Shown: positions 10,501-21,000 of the stretch, piece after piece | Numbering within the stretch: the stretch's first letter is position 1 | Layout: every line of letters starts with the position of its first letter | From: Corylus avellana | Taxonomy: Eukaryota; Streptophyta; Magnoliopsida; Fagales; Betulaceae | Assembly (NCBI RefSeq): GCF_901000735.1 | Contig: NC_081549.1 | Span: 21,961,584-22,025,583, forward strand | Length of the DNA: 64,000 nucleotides | Direction of reading: 5' to 3' | The notes under the pieces: generated by a model | The model's database searches: none | What the model was told of the DNA's origin: nothing | What the model saw: the letters and a program-made list of their open reading frames with translations, nothing else | Translations under genes and position numbers: made by a program

Positions 10501-10825
10501 TGATCAGTGCAGTGCCGGAGAGTAGCAGACGACGACCCATAGGATTAATTGAAGAAGCTGCGGAAGTGAAAGTTGAAAATTAAGGAAGAAGACGCAGGAG
10601 TTTGAGTTGGACCAGCGCTAAGAACTCTTTATGGGTTTCTTTTTTTAAAAAAAAATTTACTTTTTTGTGATTTTAGTTTTTTTTTTTTTTAATTAATTAA
10701 TTTTTATAATCTTTAGTCAAATAATGATATTTATAATTTTTAAAGACCAAAAAGCTTTTCAAAATAAAAATGCGTTCAATGCTTCTAGACTTGTAGTCCT
10801 GCGTGGAAACTTAATTGGAAGACTT

Positions 10826-10965
10826 TGAAGGTCAAGCAAACTATTGTTGTATTTTGTGTTTGTGGAAATGACGCAACTACTACCAGAACGCCGGATGTTT
10901 CTGACCAAAAACGCGTCGATAGCTTTTTTGAAAAGTCAAGTATACCGTAAACCCAAAGCTGCAGC
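10826..10965 (+). promoter_or_regulatory. RLP promoter module copy 1 upstream of RLP-B
   Basis: Order seen: TTTGTGGAAATGACGCAAC, then CCAAAAACGCGTCGAT with ACGCGT at 10911-10916, then GCTTTTTTGAAAAGTCAAG with AGTCAA (reverse W-box core) at 10934-10939, then CCGTAAACCCAA. The same order recurs at 30832, 34889 and 50911. It lies about 1 kb from the RLP-B ATG. Confidence 0.5.
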
Positions 10966-11504
10966 CTCATTTTCTACTCCACAGCCATTGACTGTGCTTG
11001 TGGAAATGAGGCTGTTGCCGCGCGAGTACTGAATTTTCAAAATTGTTGGGGATCCACTACTTAGTTGAGTATGATTATTATTGTTGGAAAGAAATTTATG
11101 AGCTTCATTTCTTCTCGTTCTGCAACGAGACTTTTGGAAGACTTTTAATGTCAAGCAAACCATCATTAGGCCGTGAGCAACGGGCAGGGATTTGGATCTC
11201 TCAATTTTTCATTTATAAAATTTAAGCAAGTTAAAAATCGTGTTTGATTTTTCGAACAAGTGTTTCTGTAAAAGTGAAGAGTTAGACAATAGCTTTCTAA
11301 TTGTCTTGATAACATGCTACATTTATATTTAATTTGTAACATTTTTCAAGTATTTTGATGCCTAAAATCGGCATAAATTTTTGTAACGTAAGAAATCCTA
11401 ATCCGGGCACCGAAGTTAGTCACGAGGAACCATCATTGGGGTTGGGACTTCAACGGAAGTGCGTGCAATTCTTCTTCTGGTTCTGCAGAGAGACTTTTGA
11501 ACCA

Positions 11505-11600
11505 TTATTGTGGTTTTGGAAATGACGCAGCAGCTGAGTACAGCTAGAGCTTCTAACCAAAATGCGTCGATTTGATTTTGAGAAGTCAAGCAATCATCAG
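11505..11600 (+). promoter_or_regulatory. RLP promoter module copy 2, proximal to RLP-B
   Basis: TTGTGGTTTTGGAAATGACG near 11509-11527 is followed by ACCAAAATGCGTCGAT (the CGCG box decayed to TGCGTC) and GAGAAGTCAAGC with AGTCAA at 11584-11589, about 370 bp upstream of the ATG. It is the closest module to the start and so the more likely functional one. Confidence 0.45.
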
Positions 11601-11865
11601 CAGCTCCTCACACTTTACGTGGTTTAAGTAGCGGCTCTCATGAGTACTCCATCTCAACTCACAGCCACAGGATTCACTAAAACTCATCCAGTATCAAGTT
11701 TTTGCCGATTACCGTTCTCTACATCTTCCTCTTAACTAAATATTGTAACTATGTTCGTTGTTCCTTCGAAGCAAAGCCTTTGCTACTTCTTCTTCTACAC
11801 TTTCAGTTGCCAAATCTGAGTCGATTTCTGTCAGCCAACATATTAGCTACCTACAGGCCCAAAAT

Positions 11866-11954
11866 GTAATGTTTTCTCTCTTACTCTGTTTGAACCCATC
11901 AGTAATTTCATTAGCTCTTCAACTCATTATTGTGTGTGGTGTCTCTTTTTACAG
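11866..11954 (+). other. Predicted 5'UTR intron of RLP-B (89 bp)
   Basis: Donor AAAAT/GTAATG at 11866 and acceptor TTTACAG at 11954, six bases before the ATG at 11961. The same arrangement is found in RLP-C (21764-21861), RLP-D (31129-31229) and RLP-F (39583-39680). Confidence 0.7.
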
Positions 11955-14759
11955 CCTCCAATGAGCATTCCACTCTTTTCATGGCTTTTCTTGATGCTAT
12001 GCCTACTTTTTCCCAGTTTCTGTATCTATGTGGTGTCGGGACAGTGTCTCGGCGATCAGCAAGCCTTGTTGCTCCAATTGAAGAACAGCCTCGAATTTGA
12101 CAGGGATTTGTCCACAAAACTGGTGCATTGGAATCAAAGAGCTGATTGCTGTTCATGGAAAGGTGTAACCTGCAGCCAAGGACGTGTTATTGGTCTCGAC
12201 CTAAGCAGTGAATCAATCTACCGTGGATTTGACAATTCAAGCAGCCTTTTCGGTCTTCAGTATCTCCGGCACTTGAATTTGGCTTATAACGACATTTCCT
12301 ACCAGATTCCATCCCAATTTGACAAGCTTACAAACTTGAATTATTTGAACCTGTCAAATGCTGGCTTTAAGGGGCAGATTCCAATTGCGATTTCACACTT
12401 GACAAGGTTGGTTACTCTTGATTTATCTACTGGTTACAACCACATGATTCCTTCACTGAAACTTGAGAATCCAAATCTAAATATGCTCGTTAAGAATCTT
12501 TCGAATCTTATAGAACTTCATCTTGATGGTGTTAAGTTATCAGCAAAAAAGAATGAATGGTGTCGAGCATTATCATCTTCATTGTCAAATTTGAGAGTGT
12601 TGAGCTTGTCAAATTGTCTTCTTTCAGGGCCTCTTGATTCCTCATTACTCAATATTCAGACTCTCTCCATTATTCATCTGAATTATAACAATTTCTCTGC
12701 TCCAGTTCCAAAACTTTTTGCAAATTTCAAAAATTTGATGTCCTTGGATCTTAGTTATTCTAGGTTGAATGGAAAATTTCCAGAAAAGATCTTCCAAATT
12801 CCAACACTCCAAACACTTGACTTATCAGGCAATGACCTACTTCAGGGTTCATTGCCAGAATTTCCATGGAATGGATCTCTTCGAATGTTGGTGCTTAGAG
12901 AGACAAACTTTTCAGGGACATTGCCACATTCTATTGGTAACCTAAAAATGTTGTTCGAAGTAGGTCTTTCAGATTGCAATTTCAATGGATCAATCCCAAA
13001 GTCAATGGCAAGCCTCACACAATTGCTTTATTTGGACATGGCAAACAATAACTTTGATGGATCAATTCCGTCACTCAGCATGGTCAAGAATTTGACCACA
13101 ATAAACCTTTCCAATAATGATTTAACAGGTCAGATTACTTCCACTCGGTGGGAAGAACTTTCAAATCTGGTGGTTCTTGACTTGAGTTACAATTCACTGG
13201 AAGGGAGTGTTCCAATTTCTCTATTTTTCCTTCCATCATTGCGGAGATTACAACTTTTCAATAACCAATTTTCTGGTCAACTCACTGAATTTTCAACTGT
13301 TTCTTCTTACCTATTGGACACCATTGATTTGGGTCGTAACAACTTGGAAGGGCCAATTCCCATTTCAATCTTTCAACTCCAAAGTCTTGAGAGACTCTCA
13401 CTTTCTTCGAACAACTTTAGTGGCTCCTTGCAACTTAATGTGATTATGACTATGAGAAATCTTTCAGTTCTCGATCTTTCCCACAATAGCTTGGTGATTG
13501 AATATATTGAAACCAATTCTTCGTTATCTGCCTTTCCTCAAATTACCACATTAAGCTTGGCTTCTAGCAAGTTGAAAACATTTCCTCACTTCTTGATGAA
13601 TCAATCCACATTAACAGATCTAGACCTTTCAGATAACCAGATTCATGGAAAGATACCCAATTGGATCTTGCAACTTCCTAATCTTTACTCATTGAATCTT
13701 TCTTATAACTATCTAGAGACTTTAGATTTGCCTTTACTCAACATGTCTTTTGTGAGTGTCCTAGACCTTCGCTCCAACCATCTCCAAGGGCAACCCTTTG
13801 TTTTCCCAGAATATGCTAAATACTTGGATTTCTCAAGGAATAATTTCAGCTTTGTCATACCAGCTAGTATTGGTAATTCTATTTCTTTCACTTCTCTCCT
13901 CTCTCTTTCAAGCAATAAATTTTATGGGCACATCCCTAGATCAATATGCAATGCTACATATCTTCGTGTTCTAGATTTGTCTAATAATATCTTGAGTGGT
14001 ACGATTCCCCAATGCTTGTTTAAGTTGAGTGAGACTCAAGAGGGGTTGAATAGAAGTTTAGGGGTGCTGAATCTAAGGAGAAACAACTTCACTGGTGCAA
14101 TTTCTAATACGTTTCCAAGAAAATGTGGATTACAAACTTTAAATCTCAATGGAAACCAATTAGAAGGAAAGCTACCGAAATCTCTGGCCAAATGCACAGC
14201 TTTAGAAGTTTTAGACCTTGGGAACAATCACATTGAGGATGCCTTCCCATGTTACTTGAAGAATATATCCATGTTGCACGTCCTTGTTCTGCGATCTAAC
14301 ATTTACGGGCCCATTGATTGTTCGGGTCATAATGCCTCTTGGCCGATGCTTCAAATTGTAGACCTTGCAGCAAACAATCTCACTGGTAAGCTTCCAATAA
14401 AATACTTTTCTGATTGGAAAGCCATAACAGATGATAAAAATGAGGCCCAATCTCAGCTCAATCACCTTCGATTTGAAGATGAGTCTCTGGATATTTATTA
14501 TCAAGATGTGATAACTGTTACCATCAAAGGTCTAGAGGTCGAGCTAGTGAAGATCCTATCTATCTTCAACTCTCTTGACTTTTCATGCAACAATTTTGGG
14601 GAGATTATACCTGAAGAAATAGGAGAACTCAAATCACTATATATTCTCAACTTGTCGCATAATGCATTTATGGGTCAAATCCCCCCATCTCTTGGCAAAT
14701 TGAGTCAGCTTGAGTCATTAGACTTATCAAACAATGACCTTATTGGTGAGATCCCTGTT

Positions 14760-15196
14760 TGATGTAGATTGGAATTCAAGGCTTATCTTATCTTATCTTA
14801 TCTTTTAGTCTTTTATTAGGTTTCTTTGTTAGTCGTTTATTCTATCTTATCTTTCAGTCTTTATTTGAATTAGGTTTCTTTGTTAGTCTTTTATTTGGTT
14901 TAGTTGTCTTTCGTAGACTTCTAAATTTACTTTATTTCATTGTTATTTTAGGGCTAGAAGTCTTGGGCTATAAATATATGCTTATAGCCTTTAGCAATTC
15001 AGTTTATGATTATTATTGAGTTTGTTTAATAAGAATTACTCAGAGTTGAGTTTATTTGTGTTTTTCCTTAAACCATAGATAGAATCTATAGTTTTTAAGA
15101 AGATTTCTTAGATTCTTGTGATAGTCTCACAATCTTAGAAATATTTACCCCTTCAACTTGCTGTTTTCTTGTTCACTGCAATCCGACGCTGCATCA
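14760..15196 (+). repeat. 5' LTR of the gypsy-like element
   Basis: 437 bp, TG...CA ends, with TATAAATATATG near 14970-14981 as the likely promoter TATA box. Confidence 0.95.
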
Positions 15197-15198
15197 GT

Positions 15199-15210
15199 TG
15201 GTATCAGAGC
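15199..15210 (+). promoter_or_regulatory. Primer-binding site, initiator tRNA-Met type
   Basis: TGGTATCAGAGC starts two bases after the 5' LTR. This sequence is complementary to the 3' end of plant initiator tRNA-Met. Confidence 0.85.
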
Positions 15211-15227
15211 TCAATTACTTTTTATGA

Positions 15228-16985
15228 ATGGGGAGGAGCAACCGCTTTGTAGACATGAACGAGGTGCACGTGCGCACGGAGGCAGCACGTAAGGAGCAAC
15301 CGGCGATTCGTTTGCGGCACATGGAGGAGAGGTTTGGTGGTCTAACCGTGCGGAAGGAGGGGCGTGCGCGCACCCAACACGGGATCCCTACCGATCACTT
15401 GGCCGACATGGATGGCCCGAGCGTTCGTCGTCGTCAACCAAAACCGAGATACGCGGGGGCGGAAGACAAATTTATCGTCGAGGGTGAACTTGTCAATCCT
15501 TATGCGGGGCGCGGAATGCGGAAGGAATTTCCAACGACACAAGCCCATGCTATATCACAGGATGCAGGCGTCAAGCTCGACACCCAAAAAGAAAAAATAG
15601 AAAATTCCTACAAAAAAAAGGTGTCTTGGGAGATAGCGAAGGCCAAGCATCAATCGGTGTCCCGATACATTCGAGATACGTACCGACAATTTCAGACTAC
15701 ATGCACCATGGGAGGCAAGGTGGCCAAGCTTGTCATCGATCCAAGGAGTGGTATGAATGTAGTCTCGGAGGAAGCAGTTCGGAAGCTAGGGCTTGAGACC
15801 AAGAGACATCCTACTCCCTATCAATTGGAATGGCTCACGAAAGGAAACGAGGTAACGGTTTCTAAACGTTGTCTAGTGTCTTTTTCTATTGGAGCTAAAT
15901 ATGTGGATCATGTGTGGTGTGATGTGGTTGACATGGATACGTGTCACCTATTGTTGGGAAAGCCATGGAAATATGATAGAGCTGCTATCCATGATGAAAC
16001 AAAGAACACGTACAACTTCATGTTTGGTAAAACCAAATTGAAGTTGCTACATAGCCCATGGGCGGAGGCAAAACCTTCACAAGGGGATGATCAATCCTTT
16101 GTAGCCAAGCAAGGGTTGACGGACAAGGAAAGCGGCATCAAGGGAGAGGTGCTGGGGCCGATAAAGAAGCTGTTGGGGAGATGTGTCGACATAGTCCGAG
16201 CAGAATTACCGAAAGTGATGCCATCATTGCGAGACATTCAACCTCAACTTGATTTGGTACCGGGAACTAATGTTACTAATCATCCGCACGACATCAAGAG
16301 TCCTAAAAAGCTTGAAGAATTGGGGAAACAAGTGGAAGAGGTAAACCTTTCAGAGAGTATCGCAATTTTTCATGAAGAAGAGGAACCCTTGGAAGAGATA
16401 AGTCTTTTGGAGAGTTTTACAATTTTTCATGAAGAAGAGGAACCCTTGGAAGAGGTAAATCTTTCGGATAGTTTTGCACTTTTTGACGACAATTCCACAT
16501 ATCATGTGCCCATTAAGAGCCCCGAAGATAAAGTCTTCGATTTTAGTGTTGAGCCAATTGACTATGTTGATTTCATTGGGATAGATGTTATTTTATCAAA
16601 TTATTCTAACAAAAATTGTGATGAGATCTATATGGTGGAAAAGGCTTTTCTGTCAAAGATTGAAAGGGTCTTTGTGAGTTATTTTAAGATTTTCATGGTA
16701 TATGGGAAAGACAAGGCACGAGAAAAGCATGGCAAGTCTACACGGCAAGGGGAGGTGCGGGGCCTTCAACATCATCGTCGCAGTCTGCTGATGATTAAAA
16801 CCATCACGTTTCTTATGGGGTGTGGCCTTGTTGTGATATTGAGGAACGGAGAATGGAACAAGTTAACAGGGCACCCGAAGGACCGTGGAAAAGACCGTCC
16901 AAATTCGAGGGCGAATTCTCTCCAACCTCGGGAGGATGATGTAGATTGGAATTCAAGGCCTATCTTATCTTATCTTATCTTTTAG
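15228..16985 (+). CDS. Rearranged retrotransposon protein: short gag-like part, aspartic protease, RT stub, acidic tail
   Basis: One uninterrupted 585-codon frame, running 16 codons into the 3' LTR. Residues 1 to about 150 are charged and gag-like but have no capsid or zinc knuckle that I can see. Residues about 155-270 match a Ty3/gypsy retropepsin: KLVIDPRSGMNVVSEE where the family usually has a DGGS-type active site, and LLLGKPWKYDRAAIHD as the second hallmark. Residues about 325-380 resemble the start of gypsy reverse transcriptase (LPKVMPSLRDIQ, LDLVPG), then the RT is lost and replaced by an acidic region. That region has 57-bp (19-residue) repeats at 16334-16390 and 16391-16447 plus a partial one. 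Seen: intact frame and domain order. Inferred: the product is a non-autonomous element's protein, perhaps with altered protease function, since the active-site triad reads D-P-R-S. Confidence 0.75.
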   Translation: MGRSNRFVDMNEVHVRTEAARKEQPAIRLRHMEERFGGLTVRKEGRARTQHGIPTDHLADMDGPSVRRRQPKPRYAGAEDKFIVEGELVNPYAGRGMRKEFPTTQAHAISQDAGVKLDTQKEKIENSYKKKVSWEIAKAKHQSVSRYIRDTYRQFQTTCTMGGKVAKLVIDPRSGMNVVSEEAVRKLGLETKRHPTPYQLEWLTKGNEVTVSKRCLVSFSIGAKYVDHVWCDVVDMDTCHLLLGKPWKYDRAAIHDETKNTYNFMFGKTKLKLLHSPWAEAKPSQGDDQSFVAKQGLTDKESGIKGEVLGPIKKLLGRCVDIVRAELPKVMPSLRDIQPQLDLVPGTNVTNHPHDIKSPKKLEELGKQVEEVNLSESIAIFHEEEEPLEEISLLESFTIFHEEEEPLEEVNLSDSFALFDDNSTYHVPIKSPEDKVFDFSVEPIDYVDFIGIDVILSNYSNKNCDEIYMVEKAFLSKIERVFVSYFKIFMVYGKDKAREKHGKSTRQGEVRGLQHHRRSLLMIKTITFLMGCGLVVILRNGEWNKLTGHPKDRGKDRPNSRANSLQPREDDVDWNSRPILSYLIF

Positions 16986-17373
16986 TCTTTTATTAGGTTT
17001 CTTTGTTAATCGTTTATTCTATCTTATCTTTCAGTCTTTATTTGAATTAGGTTTCTTTGTTAGTCTTTTATTTGGTTTAGTTGTCTTTCGTAGACTTCTA
17101 AATTTACTTTATTTCATTGTTATTTTAGGGCTAGAAGTCTTGGGCTATAAATATATGCTTATAGCCTTTAGCAATTCAGTTTATGATTATTATTGAGTTT
17201 GTTTAATAAGAATTACTCAGAGTTGAGTTTCTTTGTGTTTTTCCTTAAACCATAGATAGAATCTATAGTTTTTAAGAAGATTTCTTAGATTCTTGTGATA
17301 GTCTCACAATCTTAGAAATATTTACCCCTTCAACTTGCTGTTTTCTTGTTCACTGCAATCCGACGCTGCATCA
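16937..17373 (+). repeat. 3' LTR of the gypsy-like element
   Basis: 437 bp, same ends as the 5' LTR, with three visible substitutions relative to it (GGCC/GGCT, TTAATC/TTAGTC, TTTCTT/TTTATT). Confidence 0.95.
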
Positions 17374-17856
17374 CTGTTCAACTTGCAAATGGTCTTATTT
17401 TTCTATCAGTTCTCAACCTTTCGTTCAATCAATTGGTAGGACAGATTCCACAGATTAAGCAATTTGCTACATTTTCGGAAACTTCCTACGAAGGGAACAT
17501 AGGATTATGTGGCCTTCCGTTGAGAGAAAAATGCACACATGAAGAGTCGGGATCATCACCTCCAGCATCTGAAGAAACTCATTCGAATTCTAGGAATGCA
17601 ATTGATTGGAATTTCTTAAGTGCTGAATTGAGATTTGTTTTTGGCTTTGGAATCGTTATTGGGCCTCTTATGTTTTGGAAGAGGTGGAGGATATACTATT
17701 ACAAACTTGTTGATGACATTTTTTTCAAAATGTTCCCTAAGGTTTATATTAGAATAGAAAATTACCGAAGACGAGCACATAAGAATCAAGGACGGCGAGT
17801 ACACAAGAATCAAGGACGAAGGCATTAGTGATTGATATGAAGAGCAATGCAGCCAG

Positions 17857-17878
17857 GTTTGACCCTTTTTTTTCAGCA

Positions 17879-17911
<33 letters not shown>

Positions 17912-18020
17912 AAAAAACAATTGTCCATGCAGTTGGATGTGAATGTTGTTTCAAGTGATGTATGTGATTATCAATCTATATATATATTATTGAAATACTT
18001 TTCTGATATTAGATTTGTAG
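17857..18020 (+). other. Predicted 3'UTR intron of RLP-B
   Basis: Donor CAG/GTTTGAC about 30 bp after the stop and acceptor GATTTGTAG/GTGACTT at 18020. The same pair flanks a spacer of variable length after RLP-C (25334-25409), RLP-D (33313-33385) and in the RLP-E flank. It is a prediction from conserved ends only. Confidence 0.4.
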
Positions 18021-21000
18021 GTGACTTTATAAGAAGCTAGCCCAAGGATGTGGAAGCAAAGTTGACCCATGCTGTCACACCTGCCTTGATCACTATTATA
18101 TGTTTGTATTCAACTTTTAGTATAAGATTTGTATTAAATGAAGCTATTTTTATATATAACTTGTTTTAAATTTTGTTAGTTTTTTTCGTTCATCTAAAGT
18201 TCCATTCGGACCATTTATATGGTTGCGGCCTTTCTTCAAGTTCAAGTCTATCCCTATATATTTATTTGCTCCACTGCATTGTTTGGAGAAAGCATAGTAA
18301 AAAAATAGAACACTAGAACTGGAGCTCTTGATTGCTTCTTTCAAAGCTTCAATGCAAAAGACCACAAAGCCTTTGAATCGAAGTGATCAAACAATAAAAC
18401 TTACCAAAAAAAAAGAAAAAAAAGAAAAGAAAAGTGAAACACTAAAGGAAAGCATATAGTTATTTAGTCAGAACAACCTAATACTACAAGCTCGGACTGT
18501 AATTAGGAACAAAATTAAGAATTTAACTCTAGAGGAACCGGCCTGTATTTAATTTTTTTCAGGGGGGTAATTTTAATAATATATATATATTTTAAAAAAA
18601 ACTCTAAATACGCTAAAAGTTTTATTAGGTTCTTTTGTTGTTGTTCTTTTTCCTTTTTTCTCAAATATGCGGTGTTTGATCTTTTGTATTGATTTTGAAA
18701 ATATATTTCTGTTTTCAAAATTATAAAAACACACTATTTTCGACACCATTAACAAATAATTCAAAAAAAAAAAAAATCCATAAAAAGGACACTTTACATT
18801 TATATCACATAAAACACTTTATTAATATATATTTTTTTAAAATATTTCTCAAAACTATTATCAAACTAATCAATGGATAACCTTTTTCCGCGTTGAGTAG
18901 GATTTTTGTTGGATAGAAATTTTATGAGGTGCAATTCGATCTTCTCGTTTTAATTTGCAAAGAGCCTTTTGGAAGACTTTTAATTTGCCAAGAGGTCATT
19001 CTTTTAGTATCTTCTGGTTCTGGTTTTGCATGGACTCATTAGAAGACTTAAGTTATTAATGCTAATTTTTATGTTTATTTTATACTTATTTTATTGATGT
19101 GACGTGTTTTAAATGTCATTTATATTAGTCACTTATAATTTTTTTTTTTTTTAATATAAAAAATTCACAAATCATGTCAAATATTTTGTTCATTTTGGAA
19201 CAAAAAAAGGACATTGTAACTCTAATGGTAAATTGGTATAATACATTAAACAAATTAAAAGATTGGAAGGAATTACATTGCAAACAAATTGTGTGGTAAA
19301 TTGAGAGGGTAAATGTAGTTTCCTTAACAAAAAGTTATAAATATTTTATAATCAAAACCGATATGGATAAATATCTTTAATTAAATTAAGTTGATTAGAT
19401 TTATTTGAAAAATTAATAAACATGTTTCAAACAAAACAAATATAGGCTATATTCAAGATTTGAGCATTCCATTCATACAGGGCTTTGAACGCATGTTGAA
19501 CCAAGCAATCTGTCTAATAAATCTTGTTTTCACAAACAACAACCCTCCATTGACTTCACTTGGACTATTATTTTGTCGTGCTCAAGAGACCAAAACGACC
19601 TTGATTTAAGAATTACACTGTTATGGAAAGAAAGCCCATGGGCCATAAGGCTTCAGCGTTGGGTTTACGGTTTGCTTGCTTTTCAAAAAGCTATATATCA
19701 TAGACACGTTTATCGTGTTTTGATTGAGAAGTCACGTTAAGATACAGCAAAAGCTGCAAAACTACAAACATGAAACATGCTTGTGGGGTTTATCTTCATG
19801 CAAAGATAAAGCCCATGATATGGATGGCGATCGACACGGCATGAACAACTAATTTCTTTAGATAGCTTTTATTATTTTTGTGATTGCAAACAAAACTTAT
19901 TATATATGATTGTATAATATATGACATATATAATAAATTAATTTCTTAAAAATACTTCAAATTCTGCACCTTAATTAGATGGCTTTATTTAAAAAACCTT
20001 TTTCATGGTCGAGAGTTTTGACATTGACACCCTCTTACTTTACTCAACTTACTAAGTCACAATCACTCGGTGAAGTGACATGTATCATTTGCATGTAAGA
20101 TATACTTTTCACATATTTTTTTTTATAGCTTAAAAAAAATATAATATATCTTGTTTAGAAATTGGTTTATATGAATTTCTAGCAAATTAATTTGTAAGAA
20201 ATATGTAGAATTGTAGGAACTCCAACAAGAGAAGAAGGGGTATATTAGAGTTGTCTCGAGTCTCTAGACGAAATGAGATGTGGGTTTTTGCTTGAAATGA
20301 TAAATTATTTATCTTTATTTCCTATGTTATATCTTTATTTCCTATGTTATATGTTGATGATGATAAGGGTAATATTAATTAGTAGCATAAAGTTATCTTT
20401 TTCATTACTGGTTGTTAGAATTTAATGTTAATGTATCTATAACGGCATAAATAATTTTATTTTATTAAAAATATTTAAATAGTGTGTCAACATATTTATA
20501 ATGTAACATTATTTATACCATTAAATTGTAACCATGAAATGAAATGATTGCTCTAATGGGGAGAATGCTATTCCCATTTGAGTAGGAGGAAATTTATCCT
20601 ACTGATTTTCACCAGAACATATACTCCATTCTCCATATAGTGATGCATGCCTAGCCCTGATCATTAACATTTTGAATTTTATTGACAATTAATTCGAATT
20701 GCTAAATGGCCTGGGTTGGGAATCAATTTGAGTTAAAATTTAAGAACAACTCCACCCAAAAACAAAAAACCAAACGACTAAATAAATTAAAACTAAATTG
20801 TAACAATTGAGTTACTTTGAGAAGAATAAGAAGATGAATTATAACCTAGATACATTGAATTGATTATAAGCATTCACATTGCAAACAAATTGTGAGGTGA
20901 GGGTAATTGTAGTTTTCCTAACAAAATAGTTATAAATATTTTATAATCACAATCGATATGGATAAATAAATATCATTAATTAAAGTAAGTTGATTAAATT

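Larger units (their letters stand above)
9283..10540 (-). pseudogene. Thaumatin-like protein (PR-5 family), exon 1 disrupted by insertion
   Basis: Exon 2 (9983 down to the stop at 9283) encodes a thaumatin fold: VNNC start, CxTGDCG, GxxPPVTLAEF, DFYDV...DGFNxPM, ACPRAY and ITFCP. The 117-bp intron is 9984-10100 with GT/AG ends. Exon 1 (10101-10137 and 10511-10540, start ATG 10540-10538) encodes a hydrophobic signal peptide. It is split by 363 bp inserted between two copies of TGATCAGTGC; without these the frame runs cleanly into exon 2. Thaumatin-like proteins are secreted, and some have antifungal or glucan-binding activity (family knowledge). The segment that usually holds the YCC cysteines between VAC and ACP is replaced by cysteine-free sequence, so fewer than 16 cysteines remain. 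A donor-like ACAG/GTAAAA near the end suggests that the family's extra C-terminal exon is missing. Likely non-functional unless a downstream start is used. Confidence 0.8.
10541..11865. other. Intergenic region between the thaumatin-like gene and RLP-B, including RLP-B promoter
   Basis: Holds A/T-rich tracts near 10640-10760, then several diverged copies of the RLP promoter module (annotated separately). No additional gene is supported; short open frames at 10785-11225 overlap the modules on both strands and lack domains. Confidence 0.6.
14760..17373 (+). mobile_element. Young non-autonomous gypsy-like LTR retrotransposon, 2614 bp
   Basis: Two 437-bp LTRs (14760-15196 and 16937-17373) start TGATGTAG and end GCATCA. 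By eye they differ at three positions (about 0.7 percent). A 5-bp target duplication CTGTT lies at 14755-14759 and 17374-17378. A primer-binding site TGGTATCAGAGC (tRNA-iMet type) is at 15199-15210 and a short purine tract GGGAGGA ends at 16936. One open frame fills the inside; there is no reverse transcriptase core, RNase H or integrase, so it must be moved in trans. It sits in sense orientation inside RLP-B. Confidence 0.95.
11961..17828 (+). pseudogene. RLP-B: full-length Ve1-like receptor-like protein split by an LTR element
   Basis: Codons 1-933 run from 11961 to 14759. The frame resumes after the element and one copy of its target duplication at 17379 and ends at TAG 17826-17828, for 1082 residues in all. 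Domains: signal peptide (1 to about 28), LRRNT_2 with DCCSWKGVTC, about 30 LRRs, the Ve1-type island with YYQDVITVTIKG before the last LRRs, an acidic spacer, a transmembrane helix with GxxxG spacing (FGFGIVIG) and a basic tail with YIRI, which fits the Yxx-hydrophobic sorting motif. No kinase. The insertion stops the frame at codon 934, because the LTR's first three bases are TGA in frame. A product from the 5' part would be a soluble LRR ectodomain without membrane anchor. Whether it is expressed is unknown. Apart from the insertion I see no other disabling change. Confidence 0.9.
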
